Shown here piece by piece: positions 1 through 7,905 of a DNA stretch of 64,000 nt; within the stretch, counting starts at the first letter, position 1, and every line of letters begins with the position of its first letter. Source of the DNA: Microvirga sp. KLBC 81 (GTDB lineage: Bacteria > Pseudomonadota > Alphaproteobacteria > Rhizobiales > Beijerinckiaceae); assembly GCF_003075415.1 (NCBI RefSeq), contig NZ_QDAH01000030.1:1-64000 (forward strand). The letters are read 5' to 3'. A model generated the notes under the pieces. The model had not been told where the DNA came from. It did not search any database and was given only the letters and a program-made list of their open reading frames with translations. Position numbers and translations under genes: made by a program.

Positions 1-189
1 GAGAGCCAAGATGAGTGAATCACGAAGCCGCCACACCGCATAGCCCCAACGATTCCGTCAGAACTGCCGTTGCTCTAAATCAGGGCAACTTCCGAGGCAT
101 TTCTCCAAGCGGCTCTGCTCAAGACTACTGGAGTGGCCACAAGAACGAACTTCCAGCAGCCGGCATTTCGGTGGTGGGGCCTCGGTCTA

Positions 190-420
190 CGCCGGCATTA
201 GCTCCGCTGGGCGCACATCGATGATGTTCCATGTCGAAGCCGGATGCCATGCCTGCAACGGGGACGGACAGGTCAGGATAATGGAAACAATCCTCACGTC
301 CGTCAGCATCGGCAGCGACGCCTGTCCACGCCCAGATCCGCCGATTTGAGGGCACCCCGCTGGTTATCGAAGGTCTGTTCTGGGTCAAAGTGGGAGCTTT
401 AGGCAGGTTGAAGGAAGGAC
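190..420 (+). pseudogene. decayed uvrA-like fragment (excinuclease ABC subunit A)
   Basis: Reading forward from about position 190, one frame gives a stretch with GR..S..FHVEAG, then CHACNGDGQVRI. This resembles the UvrA zinc-region signature GRFSFNVxGGRCExCxGDGxxxIE. A stop follows at about 347. A second frame then continues with RFEGTPLVIEGLFWV, which resembles the UvrA segment after the second Cys pair (VxFKGKxIxxVL). Only about 70 residues of a protein of more than 900 aa are recognisable, with at least one frameshift and no start codon, so this is a relic. The match is by eye and modest; chance similarity to another CxxC protein is possible. Confidence 0.35.
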
Positions 421-578
421 CGCTTGTCGCCGCTCAGCGGACCAACGCTTTATTTCCGAGGAGTGCCAGCTCCTGACGTTCCCTTTTGGTGACTTCCTGT
501 GCGGCTGCTGCTCCGGATTAACCGGGTGCTTACTCCCCTGCCGGATAGTGCCGATCTAAGTACGGCAAAGGAGAAGCC

Positions 579-851
579 ATGAGTGACGTCGTTGGAATTC
601 CGGGCAATCGAATCCGCTCGTTCGTGGAGCGCATCGAGCAGATCGAGACCGAAATCAAGGAGCTGAACGAGGCCAAGAAGGAAATCTTCTCCGAGGCCAA
701 GGGCGAGGGCTTCGACGTGAAGGTCCTCAAGGAGATCATCAGGCTGCGCAAGCAGGATCAGGACGAGCGCGACGAGCACGACAGCCTGCTCGACGTCTAC
801 ATGCGGGCCATGGACGAAGCCGGCCCCGCCCCTGTCGCCGAAGCGGCTTGA
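579..851 (+). CDS. gapR: GapR-family (DUF2312) DNA-binding protein
   Basis: A 90-aa protein of the DUF2312/GapR family, nucleoid-associated proteins of Alphaproteobacteria that bind overtwisted AT-rich DNA and assist topoisomerases during replication and transcription (known for Caulobacter GapR). The sequence is almost entirely charged helix: a coiled-coil segment RIEQIETEIKELNEAKKEI at about residues 19-37, the family-typical SEAKGEGFDVKVLKEIIRLR next, and an acidic tail ending in Ala residues. Length fits the family (80-90 aa). The ATG is preceded by AAGGAG at a normal distance. It stands alone between decayed sequences and is followed directly by a hairpin terminator, so it is a single-gene unit. 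Confidence 0.95.
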   Translation: MSDVVGIPGNRIRSFVERIEQIETEIKELNEAKKEIFSEAKGEGFDVKVLKEIIRLRKQDQDERDEHDSLLDVYMRAMDEAGPAPVAEAA

Positions 852-879
852 TAACGTCTGAGTGTATCCGAAGATGAGA

Positions 880-907
880 AGGCCGCCTGCAAAGAGGCGG
901 CCTTTTT
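880..907 (+). terminator. rho-independent terminator of gapR
   Basis: Perfect 8-bp GC-rich stem GGCCGCCT (881-888) and AGGCGGCC (895-902) with a 6-nt loop, followed by a run of five T. It lies about 30 nt after the gapR stop codon. Confidence 0.9.
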
Positions 908-1312
908 GCTCACCTGTACGCGGGACGATGCACCTGTCACATGCGGCATGCAATAGTCCGCCGTCGCCCACTCGATGGACGGAGCCGCAATGAAGGTCAC
1001 GCGAGCGCCGGCGCCCGCCAGCCTCTATGGGAGCGGGCGTCAGGCGAATGACATTCCGAGCCAAAACGTGACGAAGGCAAGGGAGCTGACGATGGCGACC
1101 CACTCTGATGCTGTCAGCCTGCCCGAGCCCGACGTTGATGAATTGTCCGTGACCATGGTACCCCCATCCCCGATGTACCCTCGTTGCCGCCAAGGACATC
1201 GAAGTGCTCACTGAGACCGATTTCAAGAATATGGCGAGAGGCTCGGCCTCGATGTGCTGGGGAACACATCCGTTAGTACTGCCACCTTGAGGTCGACAGG
1301 AAGAAGTTCGCC
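908..1312. other. gene-free stretch
   Basis: No open frame here has family motifs, a convincing ribosome binding site or coding-like composition. Given the uvrA-like relic to the left and the decayed insertion sequence to the right, this is probably decayed sequence. Confidence 0.4.
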
Positions 1313-2046
1313 GGGACAGTCATCCAGTCACCCCAGATCAACGCACGAGGACAGTCCCTGTCACATCACGCCAAGTGGCGAAGGCGCGATCCCGGGCAGC
1401 GCGGTACTCCTTGGCGAGAGGCGACGGCGCTCAAAGCGATAATGGATCGGGCCGTGGTGGCAAGGAATTGCTGGGCCTGTCGGGCGGACTTGAACCGCCT
1501 CACGTCGCGTTCGAGCTGGCGGGCAGGTTGGTGCGAGACCTCACGGCCATTGTTGAGACAGCGACTCTGCCGATGCTGGACGCTCGGCAGGAGTTCACGT
1601 TTCGCGGCGCCATAGGACCCAAGTTAATCAGTCATGATCGCTCTCGGCACGGAACACAATCCCTTCAGCAGCTTGCGCAACAAGCGCTGGGCTGCCTTGT
1701 TGCGGCGGCCTGGACCAGCACATCGAGCACGTTCCCGTGCTGGTCGACCACCAGAGATCGTGCGGTTTGCCTCGGATACGGACGAACCCTCATCCAGGAA
1801 CCACTTGTCGCCGGGCTTGCGGCCGGCGGCGCTTGAGGCTGGTGGCCTAGACTCGTCCGAAGCGCAGGCTCGGGCTGAAGCACTGATCCAACCAGGCCGC
1901 CTGGTTGATGATCTCGGCTGGAAGGCGGAAACCCGGTAGGCTTTGAAGGTCGTGCTCATGCCCGAGACCCTGCCATAGGTTCCGAACCTCTGCCGACTTG
2001 ATAGTTCCGCTCCTCGCTATGCCGCCAAGGTTAATAAGACAGTCCC
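1313..2046 (-). mobile_element. decayed IS6-family insertion sequence (left border of island)
   Basis: About 734 bp containing a frameshifted IS6-family transposase on the minus strand. The right end (CCAAGGTTAATAAGACAGTCCC, 2025-2046, shown in two parts: CCAAGGTTAA then TAAGACAGTCCC) closely resembles the right end of the second IS6 relic at 29765-29784. A possible matching left end, GGGACAGTCATCC, starts at 1313. Size is in the usual range for the family (about 700-880 bp). The ends are eroded and I see no target duplication. The exact boundaries are inference. Confidence 0.6.
1338..1959 (-). pseudogene. IS6-family transposase, frameshifted
   Basis: The minus strand starts MSTTFKAYR at 1959, as in IS6-family transposases. 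Frame changes follow: EIINQAAWLDQCF is in one frame, PGDKWFLDE (first catalytic Asp region) in another, and DQHGNVLDVLVQA and RNKAAQRLLRKLLKGL in yet others. After the ITD-type second Asp region the reading continues SYGAAKRELLPSVQHRQS, LNNGREVSHQPARQLERDV and RRFKSARQAQQFLATTARSI, then EYRAARDRAFATWRDVTG to a TGA at 1338-1340. The residue expected to be the catalytic Glu sits in LNNGREVSHQP (normally LNNRAENSHQP). Several indels make it inactive. Confidence 0.8.
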
Positions 2047-2059
2047 GATGTCGAACAGA

Positions 2060-2830
2060 TCAGCGCCTTTTCACAGCAAACGGTGAGAAGGCCTGCATGA
2101 TTGGCATCATCTGCATGCGGTTGATATTCAAGTGCCGTGGCAGCGTGCAGGACCAGAAGATTGTTTCCGCAATGTCCTCGGCCGTCATTGGAGTGAGGCC
2201 CTCATAGATCTTCCCGACTCGTTCCTGATCCCCCTTCATCCGCACAACCGAGAATTCCGTTTCGGCCATTCCGGGCTCGATGTTGGTGACCCTTACGTTG
2301 GAGCCCAGGAGATCCGCACGCAAGTTGAGCGCGAACTGTTTCACGAAGGCTTTCGTGGCACCGTAAACATTGCCTCCAGGATAGGGATAGTCGCCGGCCA
2401 CCGACCCGAGGAGGACCAAATGCCCTTCATCGCGCGCGACCATACCCGGCAGAACAGCGCGCACCGTGGAGACTGCGCCGTTGATGTTTGTTGCGATCAT
2501 CTGCTCCCAATCGGTGATATCGGCCTCATGGGCAGGTTCGAGGCCCAGAGCAAGGCCAGCATTTGCAACGCACACATTGGGACGGTTGAAGGCCTCCGGG
2601 AGCAATTCAATTGCCTCGAACACCGCCTCTCGTTTCGTGACGTCGAGCTCGATCGTATGGCAGCGTTCGCCTAGCTCGTTCTTGAGCGCAGCCAGACGGT
2701 CCTGACGGCGCCCCGTTGCGATCACCTTCGCCCCCGCTTGATGGAAACGTCGGCACACAGCGGCACCGAAGCCAGCCGTTGCGCCGGTGACAAGCACGGT
2801 CAGTGTTTCTGGATTGAGCATCTGGATCAT
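2060..2830 (-). CDS. SDR oxidoreductase, YdfG-like (3-hydroxy acid/serine dehydrogenase type)
   Basis: Classical short-chain dehydrogenase, 256 aa, predicted cytosolic and NADP-dependent. The nucleotide motif VTGATAGFGAAVCRRF is at about residues 13-28, the RR of ATGRRQDRL suggests NADPH preference, VANAG is at about 88, catalytic Ser is in LLGSVAG and YGATK carries Tyr and Lys (about 155-159). The C-terminal parts EPGMAETEFSVVRMKGD, LTAEDIAE-like TPMTAEDIAETI and NINRMQMMPIMQAF are typical of YdfG, which oxidises 3-hydroxy acids such as L-allo-threonine and serine. The ATG at 2830 has GAGGA 7 nt upstream. It is the last minus-strand gene of the island; the actual substrate is unknown. Confidence 0.85.
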   Translation of the reverse strand: MIQMLNPETLTVLVTGATAGFGAAVCRRFHQAGAKVIATGRRQDRLAALKNELGERCHTIELDVTKREAVFEAIELLPEAFNRPNVCVANAGLALGLEPAHEADITDWEQMIATNINGAVSTVRAVLPGMVARDEGHLVLLGSVAGDYPYPGGNVYGATKAFVKQFALNLRADLLGSNVRVTNIEPGMAETEFSVVRMKGDQERVGKIYEGLTPMTAEDIAETIFWSCTLPRHLNINRMQMMPIMQAFSPFAVKRR

Positions 2831-2936
2831 GTTTCAGTCCTCTAGGGTCGGAAGAAAGAGACGTCTGCATGTTGCCTCACAAGCGTCAACAGGCGATCGC
2901 ATGCATTATGCTTACAGGCAAAACAACGGTTCACAT

Positions 2937-3833
2937 TCAAGTGCGCTCATTTCCGATTGGTCGAAAAATTCTGTAAGCAGAGGTGAGGTCCTCGTCAGCA
3001 AAGCCATTGGCCATGAGCCACTGGTGAAGTTCCGCCACGATTGCCGTGATCGGCATGGCGGCGTGGACGGCCTGCCCAAGCGACTGTACCAACTTCAGGT
3101 CCTTTACCATGCTCTGAATGGTTCCCGTCGGCGCAAAATCATTCTCAACCATGCGAGGCCAGAGGTGCTGGAGCATTGTTGAATCGGCACGCCCGCCGGC
3201 CAAAGCCGCAGGCAGCGCCGCTACGTCGAGTCCCGTCCGCTTTGCCAGACCGAGCGCTTCCGCGAGCACCATCATCGTACAGGCGACAATGGTCTGGTTG
3301 ATGAGCTTGGTCGTCTGTCCTGAGCCGATGTCTCCCATGAGAGTAATACGCTTTCCAAGATGATCCAGGAATGGTCGAACCCGGCCCAGATTGGCTGATG
3401 ATCCGCCAACCATGATGGTCAGCGTTCCAGCCTGCGCTCCTGTCGTCCCTCCCGAGACCGGAGCATCCATCCACTCCCTCCCGCATCGGCTCTTCAGTTC
3501 CGCTGCCATCCGGATTGTCGCATCGGGAGACACCGTCGACATATCCACCAGAATGCCTCTGGATCGCTGTGCCGCGCTAATTCCTTCGGGGCCAAGGACG
3601 ACCTCTTCCACGGCAGCTGTATCGCTGAGGCACGTGAAAATGATCTCTGCATTCTCAGCCAGGTCCCTCGGGCTCGAACTTGCGGTGGCGCCGGCCTGGA
3701 GCATGGGACCGAGTCGGTCAGGATTACGGGCCCAGACGTGAACAGGAAGTCCAGCGGACAGGAGCCGCATCACCATGGGGCTGCCCATCTTGCCCAATCC
3801 GATGTATCCGAGAGTGGGAGTCCGAGTGGTCAT
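2937..3833 (-). CDS. NAD(P)-dependent beta-hydroxyacid dehydrogenase (3-hydroxyisobutyrate dehydrogenase family)
   Basis: 298 aa. The N-terminal Rossmann motif GYIGLGKMGSPMVMRLL is at about residues 7-23, followed by VWARNPDR. The substrate-binding signature DAPVSGGTTGAQAGTLTIMVGG is at about 115-136 (quoted in two parts: DAPVSGGTTG and AQAGTLTIMVGG), and the catalytic Lys lies in GSGQTTKLINQ at about 170. The family oxidises short beta-hydroxy acids (3-hydroxyisobutyrate, tartronate, gluconate-type) to semialdehydes. I place the start at the internal ATG (MTTRTPTLGYIG); an upstream in-frame ATG at 3911 would add 26 residues of non-family sequence. It sits between a YdfG-like SDR and a TIM-barrel isomerase in the same orientation, consistent with a late oxidation step in the pathway. 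Confidence 0.88.
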   Translation of the reverse strand: MTTRTPTLGYIGLGKMGSPMVMRLLSAGLPVHVWARNPDRLGPMLQAGATASSSPRDLAENAEIIFTCLSDTAAVEEVVLGPEGISAAQRSRGILVDMSTVSPDATIRMAAELKSRCGREWMDAPVSGGTTGAQAGTLTIMVGGSSANLGRVRPFLDHLGKRITLMGDIGSGQTTKLINQTIVACTMMVLAEALGLAKRTGLDVAALPAALAGGRADSTMLQHLWPRMVENDFAPTGTIQSMVKDLKLVQSLGQAVHAAMPITAIVAELHQWLMANGFADEDLTSAYRIFRPIGNERT

Positions 3834-3956
3834 GCAATTCAGCTTTCCGTTTGATCCGAGGGCAGCCTGGCGCTTATCATCGCACGATCCGGCCGGAGGC
3901 GAGCCCATCAAGCTCTTGTACAGAGGTTTCCCCTGAGACGAGGGCGCAGCTCTGCG

Positions 3957-4793
3957 CTAGCGCGTGAAGCGGCCAGCTCCGCCTGCAGCACCGAGCTTTC
4001 GGGTGCTGTCAAAGAACTCCGCGGCCGGATCGCTGGTCAATCCCACCATTTCCAACACAGGTCGCTCGGTCCAACTGATCGAGCCGAGATCCTCCATGAC
4101 CGCATCAAAATCGATAGTTCCGCACCCTATCGGATCGTGTTTGTAGACCGATAGCCCAGTGTCAGACAGGTGGATCATCTTTAGCCGCGGTCTGCACCGG
4201 TGCAATGCCGCCCGGATGTTCTCTCGAATGAATGCTCCATTCGCCACATCGTAGAGGACACCGACATCATCGGATCCGTAGGCTTCTATTGTCATCATCA
4301 GGCTTTCGGCATCGGGGACAAATGCAAAAGGCATGTTTTCGACGAGGATCCGCGTGCCGACTTTGTTCGCAAGAGGTACGAGGACGTCCAGCGCACGATA
4401 GAGGTGCCCGACAGCCTCTTCACGCAGGATAGGCACGAGCGGGTTCAACTTGCCCGGACCAATGACGACATCTGGCACGCATAGGTCGCCCGCCAGCTTG
4501 ACCGTCTTGCAAAGCGAGGACAGTGAATATTCCCGCATCTCGCGTGTGGCGGCGGCGATATTCAGATCGATGTTCGGTTGATTGAGCGACCTCAAGGTGA
4601 GCGATCGCTCAGACAGGAAAGTCCTGAGCTGCCGGCGCGCGCCGCTATCCATATCAGCCGGCCACGCGTGCCCTGGATACATCACCAGTTCGAAGGCGTT
4701 GAAACCCCACTCTGCCAATGCACTCATGCATTGTTCGGCCGTGTGAGTAACAACATACGAGTATGTGGTGATGGCATAATCTGAAGCCGCCAT
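3957..4793 (-). CDS. sugar phosphate isomerase/epimerase-like TIM barrel (xylose isomerase-like), copy 1
   Basis: 278-aa AP-endonuclease-2/xylose-isomerase-like TIM barrel. Start motif TYSYVVTHTAEQCMSALAEW and FELVMYPGHAWP (about residues 34-45) are shared with the genes at 8974 and 26341, so the three are paralogues. Likely metal ligands are Glu in LVENMPFAF, Asp in LYDVANGAFI, His in IHLSDTG and Glu in LEMVG. The superfamily includes IolE, IolI, hydroxypyruvate isomerase and 3-dehydroshikimate dehydratases; the sequence does not tell which reaction applies. The ATG has AGGAG 10 nt upstream. A 200-nt gap holding a repeat separates it from the quinone oxidoreductase upstream. Confidence 0.87.
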   Translation of the reverse strand: MAASDYAITTYSYVVTHTAEQCMSALAEWGFNAFELVMYPGHAWPADMDSGARRQLRTFLSERSLTLRSLNQPNIDLNIAAATREMREYSLSSLCKTVKLAGDLCVPDVVIGPGKLNPLVPILREEAVGHLYRALDVLVPLANKVGTRILVENMPFAFVPDAESLMMTIEAYGSDDVGVLYDVANGAFIRENIRAALHRCRPRLKMIHLSDTGLSVYKHDPIGCGTIDFDAVMEDLGSISWTERPVLEMVGLTSDPAAEFFDSTRKLGAAGGAGRFTR

Positions 4794-4880
4794 GAGGTCT
4801 TAGCTCCTGTGGTTGATGCTCAGGCTCTGCGTCAGCCGGAAAAGCCGACAGAAACCTTGATAGATCGGACGTTTCGCGCC

Positions 4881-4998
4881 TAGCGCATCGTGCGGAAAAG
4901 TGGGCCCGGTTTTCCGCAGGAATGACGCGCTGCTCTATGGAGGGAGCATTGGATCAATCCCAAAAGTGCACGTCCACTTTTTTGGTCCGATGCTCTAA
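4881..4998 (+). repeat. dispersed intergenic repeat, copy 1
   Basis: About 118 bp starting TAGCGCATCGTGCGGAAAA and ending GGTCCGATGCTCTAA. Another copy in opposite orientation is at 43828-43944. Both contain GCGCATCGTGCGGAAA, a CCGGTTxTCCGC block, and a CCCAAAxGTGCAxGTCCACTTTT block. Such elements are common between genes in Hyphomicrobiales. Its right end overlaps and supplies the TAG stop codon of the quinone oxidoreductase gene (4995-4997). Confidence 0.75.
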
Positions 4999-5972
4999 GG
5001 CAGCAGCAAGGATGCTCCTGTTGTCAGGCGGCCTTCCAGCGCTCGATGTGCCTGGGCAGCGTCGGTCAAGGCGAAGGTCTGCCTCACCGGAACCTCGACA
5101 ACGCCACTCGAAATCACGCTGAAGACCTCTTGAGCCATCGCCAGGAGTTGTTCCCGGGTCGCCGTGAAGGTGGCTAGGGTAGGACGCGTCACGTAGAGGG
5201 AACCCTTCTGCGCGAGCAGCAGAAGATCGAAATTCCTGATCGGGCCTGATGCATTACCGAAGGCACAAAGGAGTCCCCTCGGCTTGATGCAGTCCAGAGA
5301 GGCCGGATACGTCGCCTGACCGATGCCGTCATAGACGACATCGCAAAGCCCGCCCTGCGTGTAGCTTTTGACGGCAGCCGCGAAATCCTGATCCGTGTAG
5401 ACGATCACTTCGTCGCATCCCGCGGCCTTCGCCAAGGCGACCTTCTTTTTCGAGCCGACAGTTCCGATGACCTTCGCGCCCAAGTGCTTCGCCCATTTGC
5501 AGAGGATCTGCCCGACGCCGCCCGATGCCGCGTGGACGAGAATCGTTTGTCCCACTTCCACGCGGAACGATTGACGCAGAAGATAGTGAGCCGTCATCCC
5601 CTTCAGGCAGGCGGCCGCCGCCGTTCGATTGTCAATCGAGTCCGGTAGGGGAATGAGAAATCGGGTATCGAGATTGCGCATCTCGGCATAGGCGCCACCG
5701 GTCGTGGTCGCGTACACGACCCTGTCGCCCTCCTTGAACTCGGTCACGCCCGGACCGACCACCGTCACGACGCCGGCCGCCTCGTTGCCCGGAACGAACG
5801 GGAGTTGAGGTACCTTGTTGATGCCAGTGCGGAAATAAGTATCGATGAAATTGACGCCGATCGCCTGATGCCTGATCTGGACCTGTCCTGGACCCGGTGG
5901 CGCGAGGTCTTCATCCTCGACCCTCAGAACCTCCGGTGCGCCAGTCTCGTAGAAACGTACGACAACACTCAT
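4995..5972 (-). CDS. qor: quinone oxidoreductase (zeta-crystallin type MDR)
   Basis: 325 aa, NADPH:quinone oxidoreductase of the medium-chain dehydrogenase superfamily without structural zinc. N-terminal GroES-like domain with IRHQAIGVNFIDTYFRTG (family signature, about residues 34-51), PFVPGNEAAGVV next, then a Rossmann domain with VHAASGGVGQILCKWAKHLG at about 145-164 and IGTVGSKKK for NADPH phosphate. Reduces quinones or alpha,beta-unsaturated carbonyls; in this island an enone substrate is plausible. The ATG is preceded by a GAGGGGGG purine block. The stop codon lies inside a dispersed repeat, so the last residues may have been altered by repeat insertion. Confidence 0.92.
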   Translation of the reverse strand: MSVVVRFYETGAPEVLRVEDEDLAPPGPGQVQIRHQAIGVNFIDTYFRTGINKVPQLPFVPGNEAAGVVTVVGPGVTEFKEGDRVVYATTTGGAYAEMRNLDTRFLIPLPDSIDNRTAAAACLKGMTAHYLLRQSFRVEVGQTILVHAASGGVGQILCKWAKHLGAKVIGTVGSKKKVALAKAAGCDEVIVYTDQDFAAAVKSYTQGGLCDVVYDGIGQATYPASLDCIKPRGLLCAFGNASGPIRNFDLLLLAQKGSLYVTRPTLATFTATREQLLAMAQEVFSVISSGVVEVPVRQTFALTDAAQAHRALEGRLTTGASLLLP

Positions 5973-6050
5973 GAGGCATCCCCCCTCTTCAAGTCTTAGA
6001 AGGTCGAGCCGCGCATTGCGGCGTCCCGCCAGATCGCTCCGCGTCGGAGT

Positions 6051-6365
6051 TCAAGTCAGGCCATCCTTGTGGTTCTGCCTGCCGGGATTCCAGAACCACC
6101 ATTTCCGATCCACCACCCAGTCCCTGACATCCTCGCGGAAGGTCAGGTAGTGTGGCGACTTCCGGTGGGCCTCAAGCGCAGCATCATCCGCATAGATTTC
6201 GATGAGGAGGAACAAGGTGGGATCATCCCGATCCTGAAAGAAATCGAATCGCAGACATCCTTCCTCCCGTTCCACGCTGGTGGCCGCGTGGCGCGTCAGC
6301 CTTGCGCGGAACGGTTCGATCACATCGTCCCTCACCTTCAGGTGAGCCGTATGCAGAAGGGACAT
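6051..6365 (-). CDS. antibiotic biosynthesis monooxygenase (ABM/YgiN-like) domain protein
   Basis: 104-aa single ABM domain, a ferredoxin-like alpha/beta barrel that works as a dimer. Seen: an early AHLKVRDDVIEPFRARL helix, then EEGCLRFDFFQDRDDPTLFLLIEIY (quoted as EEGCLRFDFFQD and LFLLIEIY), and AHRKSPHY, the usual order in YgiN-type quinol monooxygenases and related proteins. It starts 7 nt after the aldehyde dehydrogenase stop codon and is probably translated with it. The C-terminal tail is unusually rich in Trp (DWVVDRKWWFWNPGRQ). Function in the pathway is unknown; cofactor-free oxygenation or isomerisation of an intermediate is possible. Confidence 0.8.
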   Translation of the reverse strand: MSLLHTAHLKVRDDVIEPFRARLTRHAATSVEREEGCLRFDFFQDRDDPTLFLLIEIYADDAALEAHRKSPHYLTFREDVRDWVVDRKWWFWNPGRQNHKDGLT

Positions 6366-6372
6366 CGTCAGC

Positions 6373-7824
6373 TCAAAGATTGAAAAGCATCAGGCGTTCT
6401 TCGGTCATGTCGCGGATCGCGTAGCGCGGGCCCTCCCGCCCGATGCCGCTATCCTTCACGCCGCCATAGGCGAGCTGATCCGTGCGCCAGGTCGAGCTGC
6501 CATTGATGATGACGCCGCCTGTGCGGATCGTGCGAACGGCCCGAATGGCGAGATCGAGCGACTTGGTGAAGACGCCGCACTGCAACCCGAACCGGCTGTC
6601 GCTGATCGTGCGGCAGACCTCGTCGAAATCCTTGTAGGGCAGGATGCTGACGACGGGACCGAACACCTCATCGCAAACGACCTTCATCGATGGGTTCACA
6701 TCGACGAGAACGGTCGGCTGCAGTTGCGCTCCCCTGCGCTCTCCGCCCATGAGGACACGTGCTCCACCCGCAACGGCCTCTTTGACCCATGACTCGACGC
6801 GCTGCGCCGTCGGCTCGTCTATCAATGTTCCGACATCGGTCGATGGATCGAGCGGATCGCCGAGCTTCAACTTGGACACCTCGGAGACAACCCCCTCGAC
6901 AAAGACGTCATAGACATCCTCGTGGACGTAAACGGTCTGCACGGAAATGCAGCTCTGCCCTGCAAGGCGCATGGAATTGCGGGCACAGACTGCGGCGGCC
7001 TCCTTGATATCCGCGTCCTTGTGAACGACCGTCTGCCCTGCTCCGCCGAGTTCGAGCGCGACCCGACGCAGGCCGGACGCCGCCTTGATTTCGGCGCCGA
7101 CGCGCGTGGAACCGGTGAAGGTCACGAAATCGACGCGCGGGTCACGCACCAGAGCGGGCCCGACCTCGGGACCATAAAGTGTATTCATGACGCCCGCCGG
7201 CGTCCCGGCGTCGACGAACAGGCGGGCCAGTTCGTGCACCACTCCCGGCGCCTGTGGCGGCGCCTTCAGCACAATGGCGTTTCCGGCTGCAATGGCCGGC
7301 GCCACTTTGTGGCAGGCAAGATTGAAGGGAGCGTTGAAGGGCGTGATTCCGGCAACGACGCCAACCGGGAAGCGCAGCATCATGGCGATCTTACCCGCGC
7401 CCATCGCGCTGCCATCCAGCGGGATGTGCTCGCCTTCGATACGAATGGCCTCCTCGGCGGAAAGATTGATGGTGTCCTGGGAGCGCACGACCTCCGCGCG
7501 CGCATCCTTCAGGGCCTTCCCGGTCTCGCGGGACATGGTCTCCGCAATCATGTCGGCCCGTTCCACGAGGAGCGCGGAAACGCGCCGCAGGAGCGCAGCG
7601 CGCTCGAAACCGGGCATCCCGGCAATGATCGAGCGGGCGGCAACCGCGGCGCTGAGCGCTACATCGAGATCCTGCAGCGTCGAATGCGGCTGATACGACA
7701 CGATCTCGTTGCGATATGGATCTTTCACTGGATCGGCCCGCGTTCCCTCGCGCCACTCGCCGCCGATCAGCATCGGAATGGTCGGAATCTCGGCACGGAC
7801 ATTCGCAGCTGTACTGGCCATCAT
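6373..7824 (-). CDS. NAD(P)-dependent aldehyde dehydrogenase
   Basis: 483 aa, full-length ALDH superfamily member. N-terminal IGGEWREGT, then VVAGITPFNAPFNLACHKVAPA at the cofactor entrance (quoted as GITPFNAPFN), catalytic Glu in ALELGGAGQTVV (about residue 253) and catalytic Cys in LAGQSCISVQTVYV (about 287). The GGAGQ sequence replaces the more usual GGNSP after the Glu. C-terminal EVFGPVVSI and the GVKDSGIGREGP motif are present. It would oxidise an aldehyde or semialdehyde to the acid. Two ATGs open the gene after a GAGGGAGAG site. It lies directly before the ABM gene in a run of minus-strand catabolic genes. Confidence 0.92.
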   Translation of the reverse strand: MMASTAANVRAEIPTIPMLIGGEWREGTRADPVKDPYRNEIVSYQPHSTLQDLDVALSAAVAARSIIAGMPGFERAALLRRVSALLVERADMIAETMSRETGKALKDARAEVVRSQDTINLSAEEAIRIEGEHIPLDGSAMGAGKIAMMLRFPVGVVAGITPFNAPFNLACHKVAPAIAAGNAIVLKAPPQAPGVVHELARLFVDAGTPAGVMNTLYGPEVGPALVRDPRVDFVTFTGSTRVGAEIKAASGLRRVALELGGAGQTVVHKDADIKEAAAVCARNSMRLAGQSCISVQTVYVHEDVYDVFVEGVVSEVSKLKLGDPLDPSTDVGTLIDEPTAQRVESWVKEAVAGGARVLMGGERRGAQLQPTVLVDVNPSMKVVCDEVFGPVVSILPYKDFDEVCRTISDSRFGLQCGVFTKSLDLAIRAVRTIRTGGVIINGSSTWRTDQLAYGGVKDSGIGREGPRYAIRDMTEERLMLFNL

Positions 7825-7905
7825 CTCTCTCCCTCTTCTACCGGCGTGATTGGCCCCAAAGAACCTATCCGGCGGTATGTATCGGGCGGCATCGCCCGTG
7901 AAATT

